Counted from the stretch's first letter, positions 1 to 11,912 are shown. The stretch is DNA of 64,000 bases from Hydractinia symbiolongicarpus (GCF_029227915.1 NC_079879.1:24382501-24446500); one strand, 5' to 3'. Translations and numbers: made by a program. The notes: a model not told the origin generated them from the letters alone.

Positions 1-638
1 ATTTAGAGTTTTTCAATTTTTTAAGACAAAGGAATAAAAATAATATGTTTGCTTTTTGCGAAGTTTTTTACATAATTTTCTATTCTTTGTATCTTTTTAT
101 TATTATTTGAACGTTCATACGTGGTTTTTGTAAGTAACATTTTATAAGCGACGCTGGAATCGTTTAAAAGACAAACTAACTGACCAACTCTGAAGTGAAT
201 AAGGAACAAAACAAAAACAAATGGGTTATAAAAACAACAATGAATTCCGGAACATATCATGTTCTAAAAGTTTCTTACGTAAAACGGTATTAACATAAAT
301 TTCGACTACATAAGCCTCACAAAGAAAGCCGTGAATTAATTGAGTAGTAGAGCTAGTGAGGGAAGTGGGTGGTTCAAAAAGACATTATTCAATTGAACCG
401 AATGTACAAAGCATTTGTCTTTTTTGATGAATTTGATATAGCATCATTAGCTGTTTCGTAACTGTTCAGGGGCCAATGGACCCTGGGGAAGAAGATGCTG
501 AAAGTAAACAGTTGAATAGGATTATTTTTATACGTTGGATTAATAATAATGATAGTAATAATAAAACTACAGTAGAAAGAAATATTGAAGAAAAAATATC
601 TATAGTTTTATCGTTTTTGTTTTTTGTTTCCATTCTGT

Positions 639-728
639 TTGTTAAGTTTTTTGTTTGCTTGTTTGTTTGTTTGTTTGTTGGATTTTTTTTTGTTTGTTTT
701 TTGTTTGTTTGTTTGTTTGTTTGTTTGA
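639..728. repeat. (GTTT)n simple repeat
   Basis: Near-continuous GTTT tetranucleotides interrupted by T runs. It creates artificial open frames on both strands (poly FVCL on +, NKQT on -), which are not genes. Confidence 0.9.
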
Positions 729-1336
729 TTTTGTTTATTTTAGTCTCAGTTGCTTTGAAAAAGATAGCCAAAAGCCAAAAAAAAATTTTCTTCCTAAAGT
801 GGAGTCAACGTACTCGCTTTGAAGCCGACGGGTTAGCAAGAAAAAGCAAAAAAAAGAAATTTTGTAATTAGATAATCCATTTCATGAGTATATCCCTTGT
901 ACTTACAGCTACTTTCAACTCAGGCTCCCCCATTATATAAAACCTACAAAATGACAAAAGCCCTTGGGACGAGGAGCTATTATATTTGATACGAATTACG
1001 AATTGCATTCAAAAGAAGAAAGAAAAAGTGAAAGAGTAAACAAGAACAAGATAAACAAAAGATATAAAAAAGAATGACGTAAGCAAAAGAATAACAATCA
1101 TCTTAAAACCAATATTTTATTTGAAAAGTAAACAACTTTAGTTTTGTTTGTGCGTAATGATTAAATAGACGCCTTTAGGCGCTAAATTGTAATAAGTTTT
1201 ATTACTTGGGGCGCTTAATCAGCAAGGGCGCCTAAAGAGAGAGGATGTGTAACTCACCCCTCCTCAATAAACCTCTTCCCTCCACCTACCCCACAACCCT
1301 CCTATAATTACGTCAGCAATAGTAAGCACAATATTT

Positions 1337-1402
1337 CAATTTTACAAGATTTTTGGTTTCACTATCTGTCAATTTTACAAGATATTTGGTTTCACCATCT
1401 GT
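1337..1402. repeat. 33-bp tandem duplication
   Basis: Two adjacent copies of a unit starting CAATTTTACAAGAT, with two differences (TTTTTGG/TATTTGG and ACTATC/ACCATC). No function visible. Confidence 0.8.
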
Positions 1403-3094
1403 CGACAATCTATGGAATTAAGAAAAAAGATGCTGAACATGGTAAAAATATTGGACCATTTAGAGACTGGTTACAGTACTTGTACTAATTTAGTTGAAAT
1501 ACTATTAGGACACTACTATAAGGACACTGTAATTGTTGCGGACAGAAATATTGAGGTTTTTGCTGAATTTTGCTGAATTTTGTGTCGCAAAATGCAATCT
1601 ACCTTCGTGAATCGCAATACCCATTGTCGCAAAATTATTAAAAAATTGTCAAATTGCAATAATTTATGTCGCAAAAAAAAACATATTGTAAGCATTAACA
1701 CCGCCAAAAATTATGTCGCAAAATCAAGATTTCACCTTTAAATCAAAATAAGTTTTGGTCACAACAATTTTTGTCCTTAAGGTGTATTCATTTGCTACCC
1801 TAAAAATCAAATAATTTCAGAGATTGTAAATTTTGTTGAAAGTTATTATAACATTTTTTTCTGAATTTAGAACTAAAATATTTTAAATTGATATTTGTTT
1901 TGAAGACTCTTTCCTGACTACTGTCACAATTATTTTTTTACTGCGTTTATATTCCGACACACAGAGCATATTTGAACGAATTTTGAACTTCAATTATATT
2001 TTATTGATTCTTTTTGTTTAAAAATATAGAGAAAAGGGTTTTTAAATAGCGTGTTTACAAGTAGGACTCGATATATGCTAGGAGGATAGGCGTAGTATAG
2101 CAGCGAGGTTTAGGTAACTAAAGATAAGGTATCTTAATTTACAACATGTATAAAGCGGTTCATATGAGGAGGGCTGACATGGTTTGCTGGGTTGACTTAG
2201 GGTTGGATGCGGGAGAGAGAAGTGGGTGTTAAATTGACCATTCCATTGACCCGTACGTCATGTTAATTTTATTGTATTATACTTATTATATTATTATTAT
2301 ATTATACTTAGCTGACCTGGTCTGTTCAAATGAAGAACTATGAAGTGAGGATCCACTGCGTTGAGCTAGCTCGTTTCTAATTAGAATAAAATTATATTTT
2401 AACTGAGTCCACCTCTGAAAAAAGCCTCTTTATTTTCCCTTGGTAATGACATTATAAAGGATCTTACAAAGCGCAGAAGTAGTGTAGTTAAATCGTTCAT
2501 TAGAGCCACCCACAAAAACCTTCGCAACTTTTGAAACAAGGAAATCCTTATACCGATTTATTACCTCCTGTTAATATTACAATATGTATTTATAACACTT
2601 CAGTAAGAGTGATGTTACCACAGCAACAGCGTACTTGTAAATTGTTTCTTTTTATCATTATATTGATCTTAGATCCGTTGATGTCAATTGATTGATTTAG
2701 CACAAAGAATTTATTGTTAGACACAAATTGCTCAAAGTAAATTGATATATAATTCTATCTTTGCTACTCTATCTAGTGGTAGAAATGTTATTTTACAAAG
2801 TTTTAAGATTCACTAGTAGCTATAGGAGGGAGAATATGAAGTTTAACCGTTTTCCCGTCCATAAAATAAACACTTAGTTCAGCAAACACACGTCAATATG
2901 CCTCCCACTCTTGATTCAGCTCCCTGGCTAATTTGATCATGGTATTTTGAAACAGATCTCGTACTAAAAAAATAATTTATAAAATAATATCTTTGTTTTA
3001 AATAGATAATAAAGTGACAGAAATAATCAACAAATTAATATTCCATCCTGGATTAAATGAAATAAGGGAGGAAGAATTTATCTAAAGTTAAATC

Positions 3095-4000
3095 ATGTAT
3101 CAAGAACCACGAATGGGGTTGCTGCACCCGCCACACACATTTATTTTTGGATCCTTCTATCTTGTGTTGTCCTTGGTTGGAACCATTCTAAACATGGTGG
3201 TGTTTAAGATACTACGAGATCCATTTAACAGAACAAGAACAAATACGATATTATTGTCACGTGTGTGTGTTGACATCTTGACTGTCACCTTTTTAGCGCC
3301 CTTTTACGCAGCACAGTTATTTAACGGAACAGCTCTAATGAGCGTGGATGTTGACACAGCGAGACGATATTTTACATTCGTGTTATCAAGCGCCTCGTAT
3401 CTATCACTTGCGGTGATTGCTTACGATAGATGCGTTCTTTTGGCCAATCTTAACAATTATGAAGAATGTATGAATAAAAGAAAGTGTTTACTACTAATCG
3501 TACTCGCTTGGTTGATTCCTGTTTCGATTCCATTTTTATACTTTTTAGGCCCTGTTCTATACATGTGCGCTACCGTGATAATGTTCTGTGTGTCTTTCGT
3601 TTCGCTTGTCGTGAGCTACCTCAGTATAAAGAAAGCTATGCGAAAACATCGCCAACTTATGGAAAGGCAGGAGAGAGAAGCGACGTTGTATGGAAATGCT
3701 TTCAATAACAGAAATACACTGCAGTATAAACGCGAACTGATCCATCTTAAGATTGCTAAAATTGTTTTAATGTTAATTTTTGCTTCTGTTTTGTGCCGGG
3801 CAATTCCAGACATTTGGTTTATCTTGGATAGAGTAAATAAATATTTAAACATACTGTCTAAGAGAAACTTACAGATGTTTTACGCCATAGCTTTTATGAT
3901 GTATCCAGTGAACTCCTGCCTTAATCCAATAATTTATTTTTACAAGAATTCGCAATTTAGAAGAGATTTTCGTCGAGTATTTTGCAATAATACGAAGTGA
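3095..4000 (+). CDS. Intronless class A GPCR, copy 1
   Basis: Single-exon, 301-aa seven-helix receptor of the rhodopsin class, expected in the plasma membrane and coupled to G proteins. Landmarks: Asn33 in TM1 (GTILN), Asp60 in TM2, Asp111-Arg112 of the DRY position (here YDRC), and NPIIY at 277-281 in TM7 followed by a basic helix 8 (QFRRDFRR). N-terminus is about 15 residues, with no signal peptide. The residue 25 positions before Arg112 is Asp, not the usual TM3 cysteine; the TM4-TM5 link is very short and TM6 has no CWxP. These traits recall the melanocortin/EDG/cannabinoid/adenosine group, but the ligand cannot be assigned. It has a near-duplicate at 6266-7171; similarity extends about 45 bp upstream of the ATG, which supports this start. 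An AATAAA lies about 70 bp after the stop (TCAATAAATAG near 4074). Confidence 0.93.
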   Translation: MYQEPRMGLLHPPHTFIFGSFYLVLSLVGTILNMVVFKILRDPFNRTRTNTILLSRVCVDILTVTFLAPFYAAQLFNGTALMSVDVDTARRYFTFVLSSASYLSLAVIAYDRCVLLANLNNYEECMNKRKCLLLIVLAWLIPVSIPFLYFLGPVLYMCATVIMFCVSFVSLVVSYLSIKKAMRKHRQLMERQEREATLYGNAFNNRNTLQYKRELIHLKIAKIVLMLIFASVLCRAIPDIWFILDRVNKYLNILSKRNLQMFYAIAFMMYPVNSCLNPIIYFYKNSQFRRDFRRVFCNNTK

Positions 4001-4351
4001 TGCGAGTATGAAAATATGCTATCGAGTTGATTGATACAATATTCATTTGATAATGTTATGGAATTAAAGATCAATAAATAGAGTGTTGGATGAAGACTTT
4101 ATGAATGACATATATTTGCAGTTTTTGTTGAAAAAAAACAGTTTGTAGAAGACTATACTTATCTCTCCTATGCTACATGATCTCAGTTGGGAGAATAATT
4201 ATTTTGCACCGAAAACTGTACAAGGAAATTTATATTCAGATTTTAAATATATTTCCCAGTAGAAATCTGTTTTTAAAATTATGTAACAAAGCCAACCATA
4301 ATCGCCCTTGCAAAATTTAAATATGTTTGGAAGTTAACTTATTATTTACAT

Positions 4352-4672
4352 TTAAAGGGGCTACGGAACGACTGTTGGTTTTTGAATTCAGTGACTTCAC
4401 GAAAGTCGAGCTATTTTTCCGGCATCTATGTAATTTACAAACTCAAACGTATAAATATATCTAGATTTTTATTTTCTCCAGCCTTGGTCATGCTTTCATC
4501 CAGAATGAGTCTCGCTGAAATATTTCTTTGTAATATACTTTTCCAAAAAAAATATTGAACCAGCGAGCAAAGTCGCTGGTCTGTTTATTGCGCAAAATGT
4601 AATTGCCGGATTTTAATATGTGCGCGGGATATACGGAATGTGAGCATTTTAACCGGTTCGTAGCCCCTTTAA
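4352..4672. mobile_element. Small MITE-like element, GGGGCTACG ends
   Basis: Left end TTAAAGGGGCTACGGAAC and right end GGTTCGTAGCCCCTTTAA are imperfect inverted repeats bounding 321 bp without coding capacity. The flanks are compatible with a TA target duplication. Looks like a non-autonomous DNA transposon between the two GPCR copies; superfamily not assigned. Confidence 0.7.
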
Positions 4673-5405
4673 CAACGTACCACAAATTTTCGCGAGTTTA
4701 AAAAAATTTGCGACTTCTATTTTTGCGAATCGAAAATTTGGAAAATTGCCACCCACTAAAAACATATTTTTAGAGTAGAATGAAGGACTTTAAAAACAAA
4801 CTATGAATATGGTTCTTTTATGCAGGTAATAAAACTAACCCGTTTTACATAACGCCGTTTAAAACAAAGTAAAAGCCAAAAAAAATTAATGTTGGATTTT
4901 CTTTAGTCATCAGTTGTGTTTTAGAAAAAAAATATTTTCGCGCAGTTTGAAGGAATCGGCTCTGCGTAAGCGAATAAAAGTGGAATACTCTCCAGGGATT
5001 ATTAAAACCGTTTGTTTATTGACTTTGGTTAAGTCTGTTTCAAATTTCTAAGAAAACTAAAGTGAGGAAGACTATCTGTTTCGAATTTCCTCTTATTTTA
5101 AAGCAATTTCTCGTATCGTACACAGCCTTGTCCACAGAAGTTCTTGGTTTTTTGACATCAGGGGTCGTCAAGTAAGTGCTTTGAAATTAGACAGTAAAGC
5201 CTGAAGCGTGTACGTTATTTTAAACACTGTTAGGGGCGTTGATTTTGATTTTTTAAAGAGGGAAGTTATTTAGGGGCTTTGTAATTTGAAAGAAGCTCTT
5301 ATATGATTTAAAAGAAGTCGGCTTTTACTGCAAGTAACACAACGCGGTAGATGATTTTGCACCTAGCGACCCACCAGCAGACATTTAGATATAAAATATG
5401 AAAAT

Positions 5406-5433
5406 GTAGTTATTCAATCTTTTGAATAACTAC
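5406..5433. repeat. Perfect hairpin, 12-bp arms
   Basis: GTAGTTATTCAA, four-base loop TCTT, then the exact complement. Immediately upstream of a larger hairpin. Confidence 0.8.
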
Positions 5434-5450
5434 CCAGGATCACTTCTTTA

Positions 5451-5506
5451 AAAGGGCGGCTTAAAATAATACAGTGATTTCACTGTATTTTAATAAGCCG
5501 TCCTTT
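5451..5506. repeat. Long hairpin, 27-bp arms
   Basis: AAAGGGCGGCTTAAAATAAT... pairs with its reverse complement ending in ...AAGCCGTCCTTT around a two-base centre, with a few mismatches. Possible mini-MITE or cruciform; no gene overlaps it. Confidence 0.75.
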
Positions 5507-6265
5507 CTTCTTTAACTGGAAATTCATCGAACAAAGATTTTGTGTATTTTAGAAAGATTCGCATTCAAGAAGAAGTTTGATTTACAAATTTTTTAAGTAA
5601 CTGGAAGAGATAAAGAGGAAGGATATAAATTGATGGGATTCAGTAATAAGACTTTGTCACATTCTAGGGTCAATTGGTCCCTGTCATTGTGCAAAAAAAT
5701 CAGTAAAAAATAATGATCAAATCTTAAAAAAGCTGGTAACTAACGGACACAGGTCATTTTATAGGACCTCGCATGTAGGTCAAATAAGACTGGTTAAACG
5801 AGTCAAAAAAAGTCACTTTTGCGATTTTTTTACATTTGCATGTCTATAGATGTGTTTTCTTGTGACAAAACGTCTTCATTTTACGTCAAGTGTATCTTTA
5901 TTATTAAAAAATCTGTGAATATTATTGTTAGCCAATTCACCCTAGGGTCCTGCGTTTTTTGCTACACAGGTGGGTGTACGTAAAAACTGTCATTCGCATG
6001 TCAATTATATTTAAGAATGAACGCAATATTAATTATGTTTTTAATCGTTGTACCTAACTGTTAATAGAATAATTTACCTGAGTGATAATAAAGAAAAGAT
6101 ATAATTAAAAAAAAGTATTTCCGGTTTCCACTTAAAAGCTGACCTCTGCAATTAATCGACGCATTGTCGTTAACAGTTTAACGTGTAACTGAAAATATTG
6201 TTGTTGTAAATGAAGCGAATGGATTGAATGAACTGAGGGAGGAAGAATTCATTTAAAGTAAAATC

Positions 6266-7171
6266 ATGTATCGAGAACCACGAATGGGGTTGCTGCACCC
6301 GCCACACACATTTATTTTTGGATCCTTTTTTGTTGTGTTTTCCTTGGTTGGAACTATTCTAAACATATTGGTGTTAAAGATTTTACGAGCTCCATTTAAC
6401 AGAACAAGAACAAATACGATATTATTGTCACGTGTACTTGTTGACATATTGACTGGGATTTTTGTAGCACCGCTTTATGCAGTGCAGTTATTCAACAGAG
6501 CATCACTTATGAACGTGGATGTTGATATAACGCGACGATATTTTACTTTCGTGCTATCAAGCGCCTCGTATTTAACACTTGCGGTGATTGCTTACGATAG
6601 ATGTGTTCTTCTGAGTAATCTCAACAATTACGAAGACTGTATGAATAAAAAGAAATGTTTATTATTAATAGGATTTTCTTGGCTAATTCCTGTTGCAATT
6701 CCATTTTTAGACTTCTTAGGAGCTGTGCCATACATATGCGGTACCGTGATAATGTTTTTTGTGTCTTTTATTTCATTGATCGTGAGCTATATCAGTATAA
6801 AGAAAGCTATGCAAAAACATCGCCAATTCATGCAGAGACAGGACAGGGAAGCAACATTGCATAGAAATGCTTTCAATAATAGATACACACAGCAGTATAA
6901 ACGAGAACTAATTCATCTTAAGCTTGCTAAAATGGTGTTAATGTTAATTTTTGCTTACTTTTTGTGTATGGTATTTGCAGACATTTGGTTTATCTTGGAT
7001 AGAGTAAATAAATATTTGAACATACTTTCTGAGAAAAACTTACAGATTTATTACGTAATAGCCGTTATGATGTATCCAGTGAACTCCTGCCTAAACCCAA
7101 TAATTTATTTTTACAAGAATTCGCAATTTAGAAGAGATTTTCGTCGATTATTTTGCATGAAGACAAATTAA
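6266..7171 (+). CDS. Intronless class A GPCR, copy 2
   Basis: A 301-aa paralogue of the receptor at 3095-4000, colinear without gaps and clearly the product of a recent tandem duplication. The same landmarks are intact: Asn33, Asp60, Asp111-Arg112 (YDRC), NPIIY at 277-281 and basic helix 8. It likewise lacks the TM3 cysteine and has a very short second extracellular loop. Differences concentrate in TM2, the first extracellular loop, TM4-TM5 and TM6, as expected for ligand-pocket divergence, while the intracellular basic segments (SIKKAM.KHRQ, QYKRELIHLK) are conserved. The frame is intact throughout, so both copies are probably functional. Expected role: plasma-membrane receptor, ligand unknown. 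Start chosen by alignment of both ATGs and the conserved 5' flank. An AATAAA occurs about 65 bp after the stop. Confidence 0.93.
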   Translation: MYREPRMGLLHPPHTFIFGSFFVVFSLVGTILNILVLKILRAPFNRTRTNTILLSRVLVDILTGIFVAPLYAVQLFNRASLMNVDVDITRRYFTFVLSSASYLTLAVIAYDRCVLLSNLNNYEDCMNKKKCLLLIGFSWLIPVAIPFLDFLGAVPYICGTVIMFFVSFISLIVSYISIKKAMQKHRQFMQRQDREATLHRNAFNNRYTQQYKRELIHLKLAKMVLMLIFAYFLCMVFADIWFILDRVNKYLNILSEKNLQIYYVIAVMMYPVNSCLNPIIYFYKNSQFRRDFRRLFCMKTN

Positions 7172-8113
7172 GGCGGGTAAATGGAGAAATGTCACCTGCA
7201 AGAAACATGCATAGTATGGTTAGATCGTCAAATTGAATAAAGTTTTTAAAACATCTTTTCACAGGTTGTGTTAGAAAGACGATGTGTCAAACTTGATTCT
7301 GACACTCAAGAAAAAGGGTTTTGTTATTTTGGACAGAAAATTATACTATGAAGTTTGTATGAAGATTTTAATGTTTTAGAGTTTTGCAATGTATAATGTA
7401 CGTTGTGAAGTCATGAAATAACTAAGGCCTTGTTGTATTGATGTGAAGTGCCTTGTATACGTTGTTTCTCTCACCTACAACCCTGGAAAAGGTTTATTTT
7501 TATACCCCCCCCCCCCCCGCCCAAATTTCCCTAACGTCAATTTTAACTACCCCTAAGGCCTTAAAGTACTTCTGTTGCCATCATGGAAGCATATTTTATC
7601 TTTAACATTGATTTTGGAAGGAGGAGAAAGCCCAAAATATTTTACTAGCCTTAAAATGGCTGGTTTTTCTAGCGATGTTGGATCAGTAATTAAGTCCATT
7701 TCTCTGTTTTAAGTACTTAAAATATTACACCGTTAATCATCAACACAATTGGCCGCAATAAATTCGAAATATAATACAGTTTACAGTAGTATATTGCTTT
7801 ACTATATAAAGTGAGCAATAACGCGTTTTCTTTTGCAAAAGTGACGTCACTGTGAAATTCTGCCGAAACTTCTGCATGTCAAAATTTTTACCGGGAAGTA
7901 GCAACTATCTCTTCCTCAAATCCACTTTGTCTTTATTTAATGACGTCCGAAAGAATGCAAATGAAATATTCTTCTAAGCACGTATCTTAAATGTGTTGCT
8001 AACACCAGTGGGAAATGTTTATCCATTGTACCTTGTTTTAATTGCTGTAGATGAATCCATTGACATCAGATTCATTGCAATCAATTTTGTGCAGTCAAAG
8101 ACATTTAAACAGT
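7172..8113. other. Intergenic, 3' flanks of two GPCRs
   Basis: Contains an AATAAA at about 7236 for the plus-strand gene and a 14-C run at 7505-7518. No further gene seen. Confidence 0.6.
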
Positions 8114-9022
8114 TCAGTGACCTTTCCATTGTTGAATTGAATCATAAAGTTCTCTTTTAATTTCTGGATGCTTTGAAAACAAAATGAACGGATTAATACA
8201 AGGATTTGTCAAAACCATCGCCAATGAAACTAAATAAAAAAGCTGAGAATTTTTCAGATTCATTACAGGATAATTAGTTTCAACTATGTTGACCAGAATC
8301 CAAATGTTCGACAATAGCATACTGCAGAAATTGGTTATAATGAGTAATGATACCAGTCTTGACAGTTTAACATGGACTAATTCTCTTCTCTGCTGCTCCT
8401 TATATCTGTTATTGATTGTATTTTCGTACAACGTAGCTTCGCGTTGATGCTTCAACATGATTTCATTATGTTTCTTGACTGCTCTCTTTATAAAATAAAA
8501 ACTTAAAATCAACGCTACAAAAGAACCCAGCGTTACCAACAAAGCTACAGCTAGATATAGATGGCGACCAAGAAACGCTAGACAAGGTATTACAGCGGGA
8601 CAAATCCATGCGAATGTCACTAATAACAAGCAGTTTCTTCTGGTCATAAACGATTCGTAATCGTTTAGTCTAGTCAGTAAAATACATCGATCAAATGCAA
8701 TGATAACCAGAGATAAAAGGGAAGTCCCTGTAAGGGATACTATAATATAACGTCTTAGAAAGTCGATGTAGCAATTAGTGATGGCAAAGCGACTAAATAA
8801 TTGCCAAGCAGAGATTGGTGCAGCTATCAATCCTTCAAAGATATTGGCTAATACTAAGGATGCTAAAATCCGATTGGTTTGAGTTTTGAAAAGCGGCCGT
8901 CTGAGAATCTTTAACACAATAACATTCGAAATTGTTCCAACCAATGAAAAAGCAATAAATAATCCACCAAAGATAAACGTAATTGGTGGAGTTAATAACG
9001 ACATAGTCGGTTTGCAATGCAT
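8114..9022 (-). CDS. Intronless class A GPCR, diverged copy 3
   Basis: A 302-aa seven-helix receptor clearly related to the two plus-strand copies: shared N-terminal pattern (MSLLTPPITFIFG versus MGLLHPPHTFIFG), FDRC at the DRY position, the REATLYEN.INNRY third intracellular loop and a similar overall length. It is inverted and much more diverged, so it represents an older duplication. The TM7 motif reads NPFIL (277-281), losing the tyrosine of NPxxY used for activation in most class A receptors, and helix 8 is less basic. A Cys sits near the top of TM3 (AITNCYID) but is displaced by about three residues from the canonical position. Frame intact. Convergent with copy 2 (about 0.9 kb between stops). 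Ligand and coupling unknown. Confidence 0.92.
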   Translation of the reverse strand: MHCKPTMSLLTPPITFIFGGLFIAFSLVGTISNVIVLKILRRPLFKTQTNRILASLVLANIFEGLIAAPISAWQLFSRFAITNCYIDFLRRYIIVSLTGTSLLSLVIIAFDRCILLTRLNDYESFMTRRNCLLLVTFAWICPAVIPCLAFLGRHLYLAVALLVTLGSFVALILSFYFIKRAVKKHNEIMLKHQREATLYENTINNRYKEQQRRELVHVKLSRLVSLLIITNFCSMLLSNIWILVNIVETNYPVMNLKNSQLFYLVSLAMVLTNPCINPFILFSKHPEIKRELYDSIQQWKGH

Positions 9023-10082
9023 CTTTCTTTTTTAAAAAATTTTACGAAGATTTTCTGTTCTTCGCTTCAATAAAAATTTGAGTTGCACAAAGCAAATAAA
9101 AGATTGAAAATAAGATACTAGTAAAATCAAACTTATAAAATATTAAATCTTGTTATTTAAATTAGCAAATATACTTATATGTTAAGTTTGCTCTTTCTTC
9201 TGCTAATAAGTTTTTCTATTAAATCATTTATTTAATTATTTTTTTGAACTTTGATAGGGGGAAAAGAATTTTTGACACTTTAGAATTATATAAGTCCGCT
9301 ATAATAGTTGTCATTAGTTCAGAGATGGAGACAAAATGTTACATAATACCAACTTGTTGAGAAGCACTAGTAACTAAATGTCATCAAAAAAATGAAACAA
9401 AATCAGTTTTTGATTGTCAACAACTCATTATAAACTTTTATTGTTTAACCGCTAACTCCACGACTAATATTTCGGTCGAAAAATTTCAACTAGAAATTCA
9501 CAAGTACAAAAAACAGAATATGAATTTTGATACACGACAACTTGTGCTCCTTTTTCTAATCTATCTTTATCGTAAACAAATGTAACAAAGAAATCTGAAA
9601 TACTAAATTACACTTGCCTATCTATTGTCCATTGTTGTGTATTTTCTTCCCGCGCTTTTTAATTGGTGAAATTAACAAATTGATATTATTTCTTCCCGCG
9701 CTTGAATGAAATAAACAACAAACTTTTGTGACAAAACAGACAATACACTTTTGCGCTTTATTTTGTTATTTTTGTTTCTTTTTTTTAGTCTCTTTTATTT
9801 TATCAAGTTGTTCAAGTTATTATACTTTTTAAAGCTTCTGCGTTGGGCATGTCACAAATTTCTCTTAAGAAAAGTCAATTTCTACGTCTTCTGATTGGAC
9901 AAAAAATATTTTGCCACTCATATCTGAGTAGCAATATTTCTCGAACAGAAGAAAAAGAAAATTTGAAGTAAGAAATTACCAATGAATGTTCAGAATGTTA
10001 TTTTTCCGAAATTTTCCGAGCAGAAGGTGGCGTGGGATCAGTCTTTTTATAAGTACAGACGTAACCTATTATTCATAACAAA
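9023..10082. other. Gene-free AT-rich stretch
   Basis: Upstream region of the minus-strand GPCR. TTCTTCCCGCGCTT is repeated at about 9645 and 9690. Nothing else recognised. Confidence 0.5.
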
Positions 10083-10297
10083 TACTCTTTTGTGCTTAAT
10101 TGTAGGAGAAGGTCAATAGAACTTTTTCGAATTTTTCACCCCTAAAATCATTTTATAATGACCCCCCATTTTATTGAAATCTGAGAATGAGACCCACCTC
10201 CTCATTTTATTATGACCACCCCACTTTAAGAAATTTTCCCCGGAGTACCCACCCCCCTGCATATTCGACTCCTCCTACAATTAAGCACAAAAGAGTA
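10083..10297. mobile_element. 215-bp MITE
   Basis: Perfect inverted termini TACTCTTTTGTGCTTAATTG at the left and its complement at the right (arms about 26 bp, extending to GTAGGAG). Interior is C-rich on the + strand with no frame. The ends are consistent with insertion at TA. Non-autonomous DNA transposon; superfamily not assigned. Confidence 0.85.
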
Positions 10298-11912
10298 CGA
10301 TGTAAATTGTGTGAAGTAGTTGGCCAACAGAGTCAATGACGCAGCCAAACTAATAATTCATACTTATCAGTGCAGACTCTATAAAAAAGTTTCGGCAAAT
10401 TATTGCCTTGCTTATTCCGAACGCTAACATAAAGGTGCGTGTTGAAATTTTTACAAAACCTCGTAGGGAGAACAAAAGTAGAACAATAACAATACCACTG
10501 GGTAAGATGGCTGCTCCAATAAGGCTGCGCCTTGTGGAGCGGGTTCAGCATCTGAAAAATTGATTGTGGGAATTCGATTTGATATGATATATCATAGAGA
10601 ACAACAAATTTAATTATAAACTTAATAGCAATAAATTTTATATTTGGTACTAATTTTTATAAAAAATGTCAAAGAAGTTCAGTTTAGGGTCCAGCGGCCT
10701 TTCCGGTTCCAGACTTTATTTCCTATTTTATTTATCAAATTTAGTAATTGTTTTTATGGGCGCAGCGCTCTTTATGGAGAGTAGCAGGGTCATCGCCTCT
10801 TCACCTTTAAGTAAAAAGGCTATGAACACAAGGTTGGCAATTATGTAGTAGTATTTAAATTACTTAAAAATTAGTTATATCTTCGACAAACAACAAAAAA
10901 CCTTTCACAACATTTCACAAAAACGAAAAAGCCAACATTCTCGCATTTATAGTATAGTTGAAAAACTAAAATCTCAAATGCGAAACAACAGGTTTTTATA
11001 TTTATAGCGATTCTTTAAATTTCCATCTGCTACACATTTTTATAAGCTTATTGTTTTCTCTATACAACCTCTAATTAAACCCTTACGTCGGCGCAGATTT
11101 TATGGAACCTTAAAAGATCCAATTAAAAATTCTATAAAAAATAAAAAAAAAACATTCAAACGCTTAATGGCGTCTAAACAACAGGCGAATCATCAATCAT
11201 GAGATGGGAAATATTGCGTTGTTTTTTCCTAAAACTCTATAAATTAGCGTAAATAGCCAATCTGACCTTTGTGTCTTTCTTTTTTTACCTGTCAGGACGC
11301 GAGAGCGCAAAAATGTGTAAACACAGCTACGCATCTAATCACTAAAGGACCAAATGCAATTTCTATAAGCAAAGAACAATGAGATCTCGCAGTGAGATTA
11401 AAGATGGCTTCCAGTTTTTAGGGCGATATAAATATAAGCACAAAAGCACGCGCTTTGGGCTAAAATTCTTCTGCTACACGAAATTATATGTTGCGTTGTT
11501 TTTAAAGAACGATTTACTGTTCAGGTAAAAGATTTGAATTATTTACCAATGTTGAGATTTCTCTTTTCTTATAAGAAACATGGATGTTGTGTATGATGAT
11601 TTTTGCACCAGGACGGCAATGCGAATATAGCATATAATTGTAGCATATTTTGCATATAAAAATAAAAAAAAAACAAATCTGGGGTGCAAAGTGGACTGGT
11701 CAATAGAGAAGATTGTGTAGATGAATTCAATAACATAAGTTATTTCTACCAATCTGATTTTAATGCAAACCTTCTATTAATGCAACTGGTTGGTCCTTCA
11801 AGTTTCTTACGTGGTCAGGGGGGGGGGGGGGGGGGGGGGTTAAACATTACTGAATCATAATCCAAAATTGTAGAAACATAAGCGAATGAAGAAAGAGAGT
11901 TTTTCGGAAATC
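10298..11912. other. Gene-free stretch
   Basis: A 60-codon frame at 10666-10848 encodes one hydrophobic segment but has no recognisable family or splice context, so it is not called. A run of 22 G lies at 11818-11839. Confidence 0.5.

Larger units (their letters stand above)
1..3094. other. Intergenic, no gene recognised
   Basis: AT-rich DNA with no open frame that looks like protein. Long frames near 470-870 come from the (GTTT)n tract. Around 1170-1237 a short inverted pair (CTTTAGGCGC / GCGCCTAAAG) brackets about 50 bp. Region 1510-1740 repeats the word GTCGCAAAA several times on the + strand without a clear period. Nothing else is supported. Confidence 0.6.
4673..6265. other. Intergenic between GPCR copies
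   Basis: Apart from the hairpins listed separately nothing is recognised. The last 45 bp before the second GPCR (GAGGGAGGAAGAATTC region) match the same interval upstream of the first copy, so the duplication carried some 5' flank. Confidence 0.6.

Noticed and set aside
466-871. Overlapping long frames on both strands
   Set aside because: They are produced by the (GTTT)n microsatellite; composition is repetitive and there is no splice or family context.
10666-10848. 60-aa single-TM peptide
   Set aside because: One hydrophobic segment in a short frame, without homologous motif, leader or poly(A) context; likely chance.
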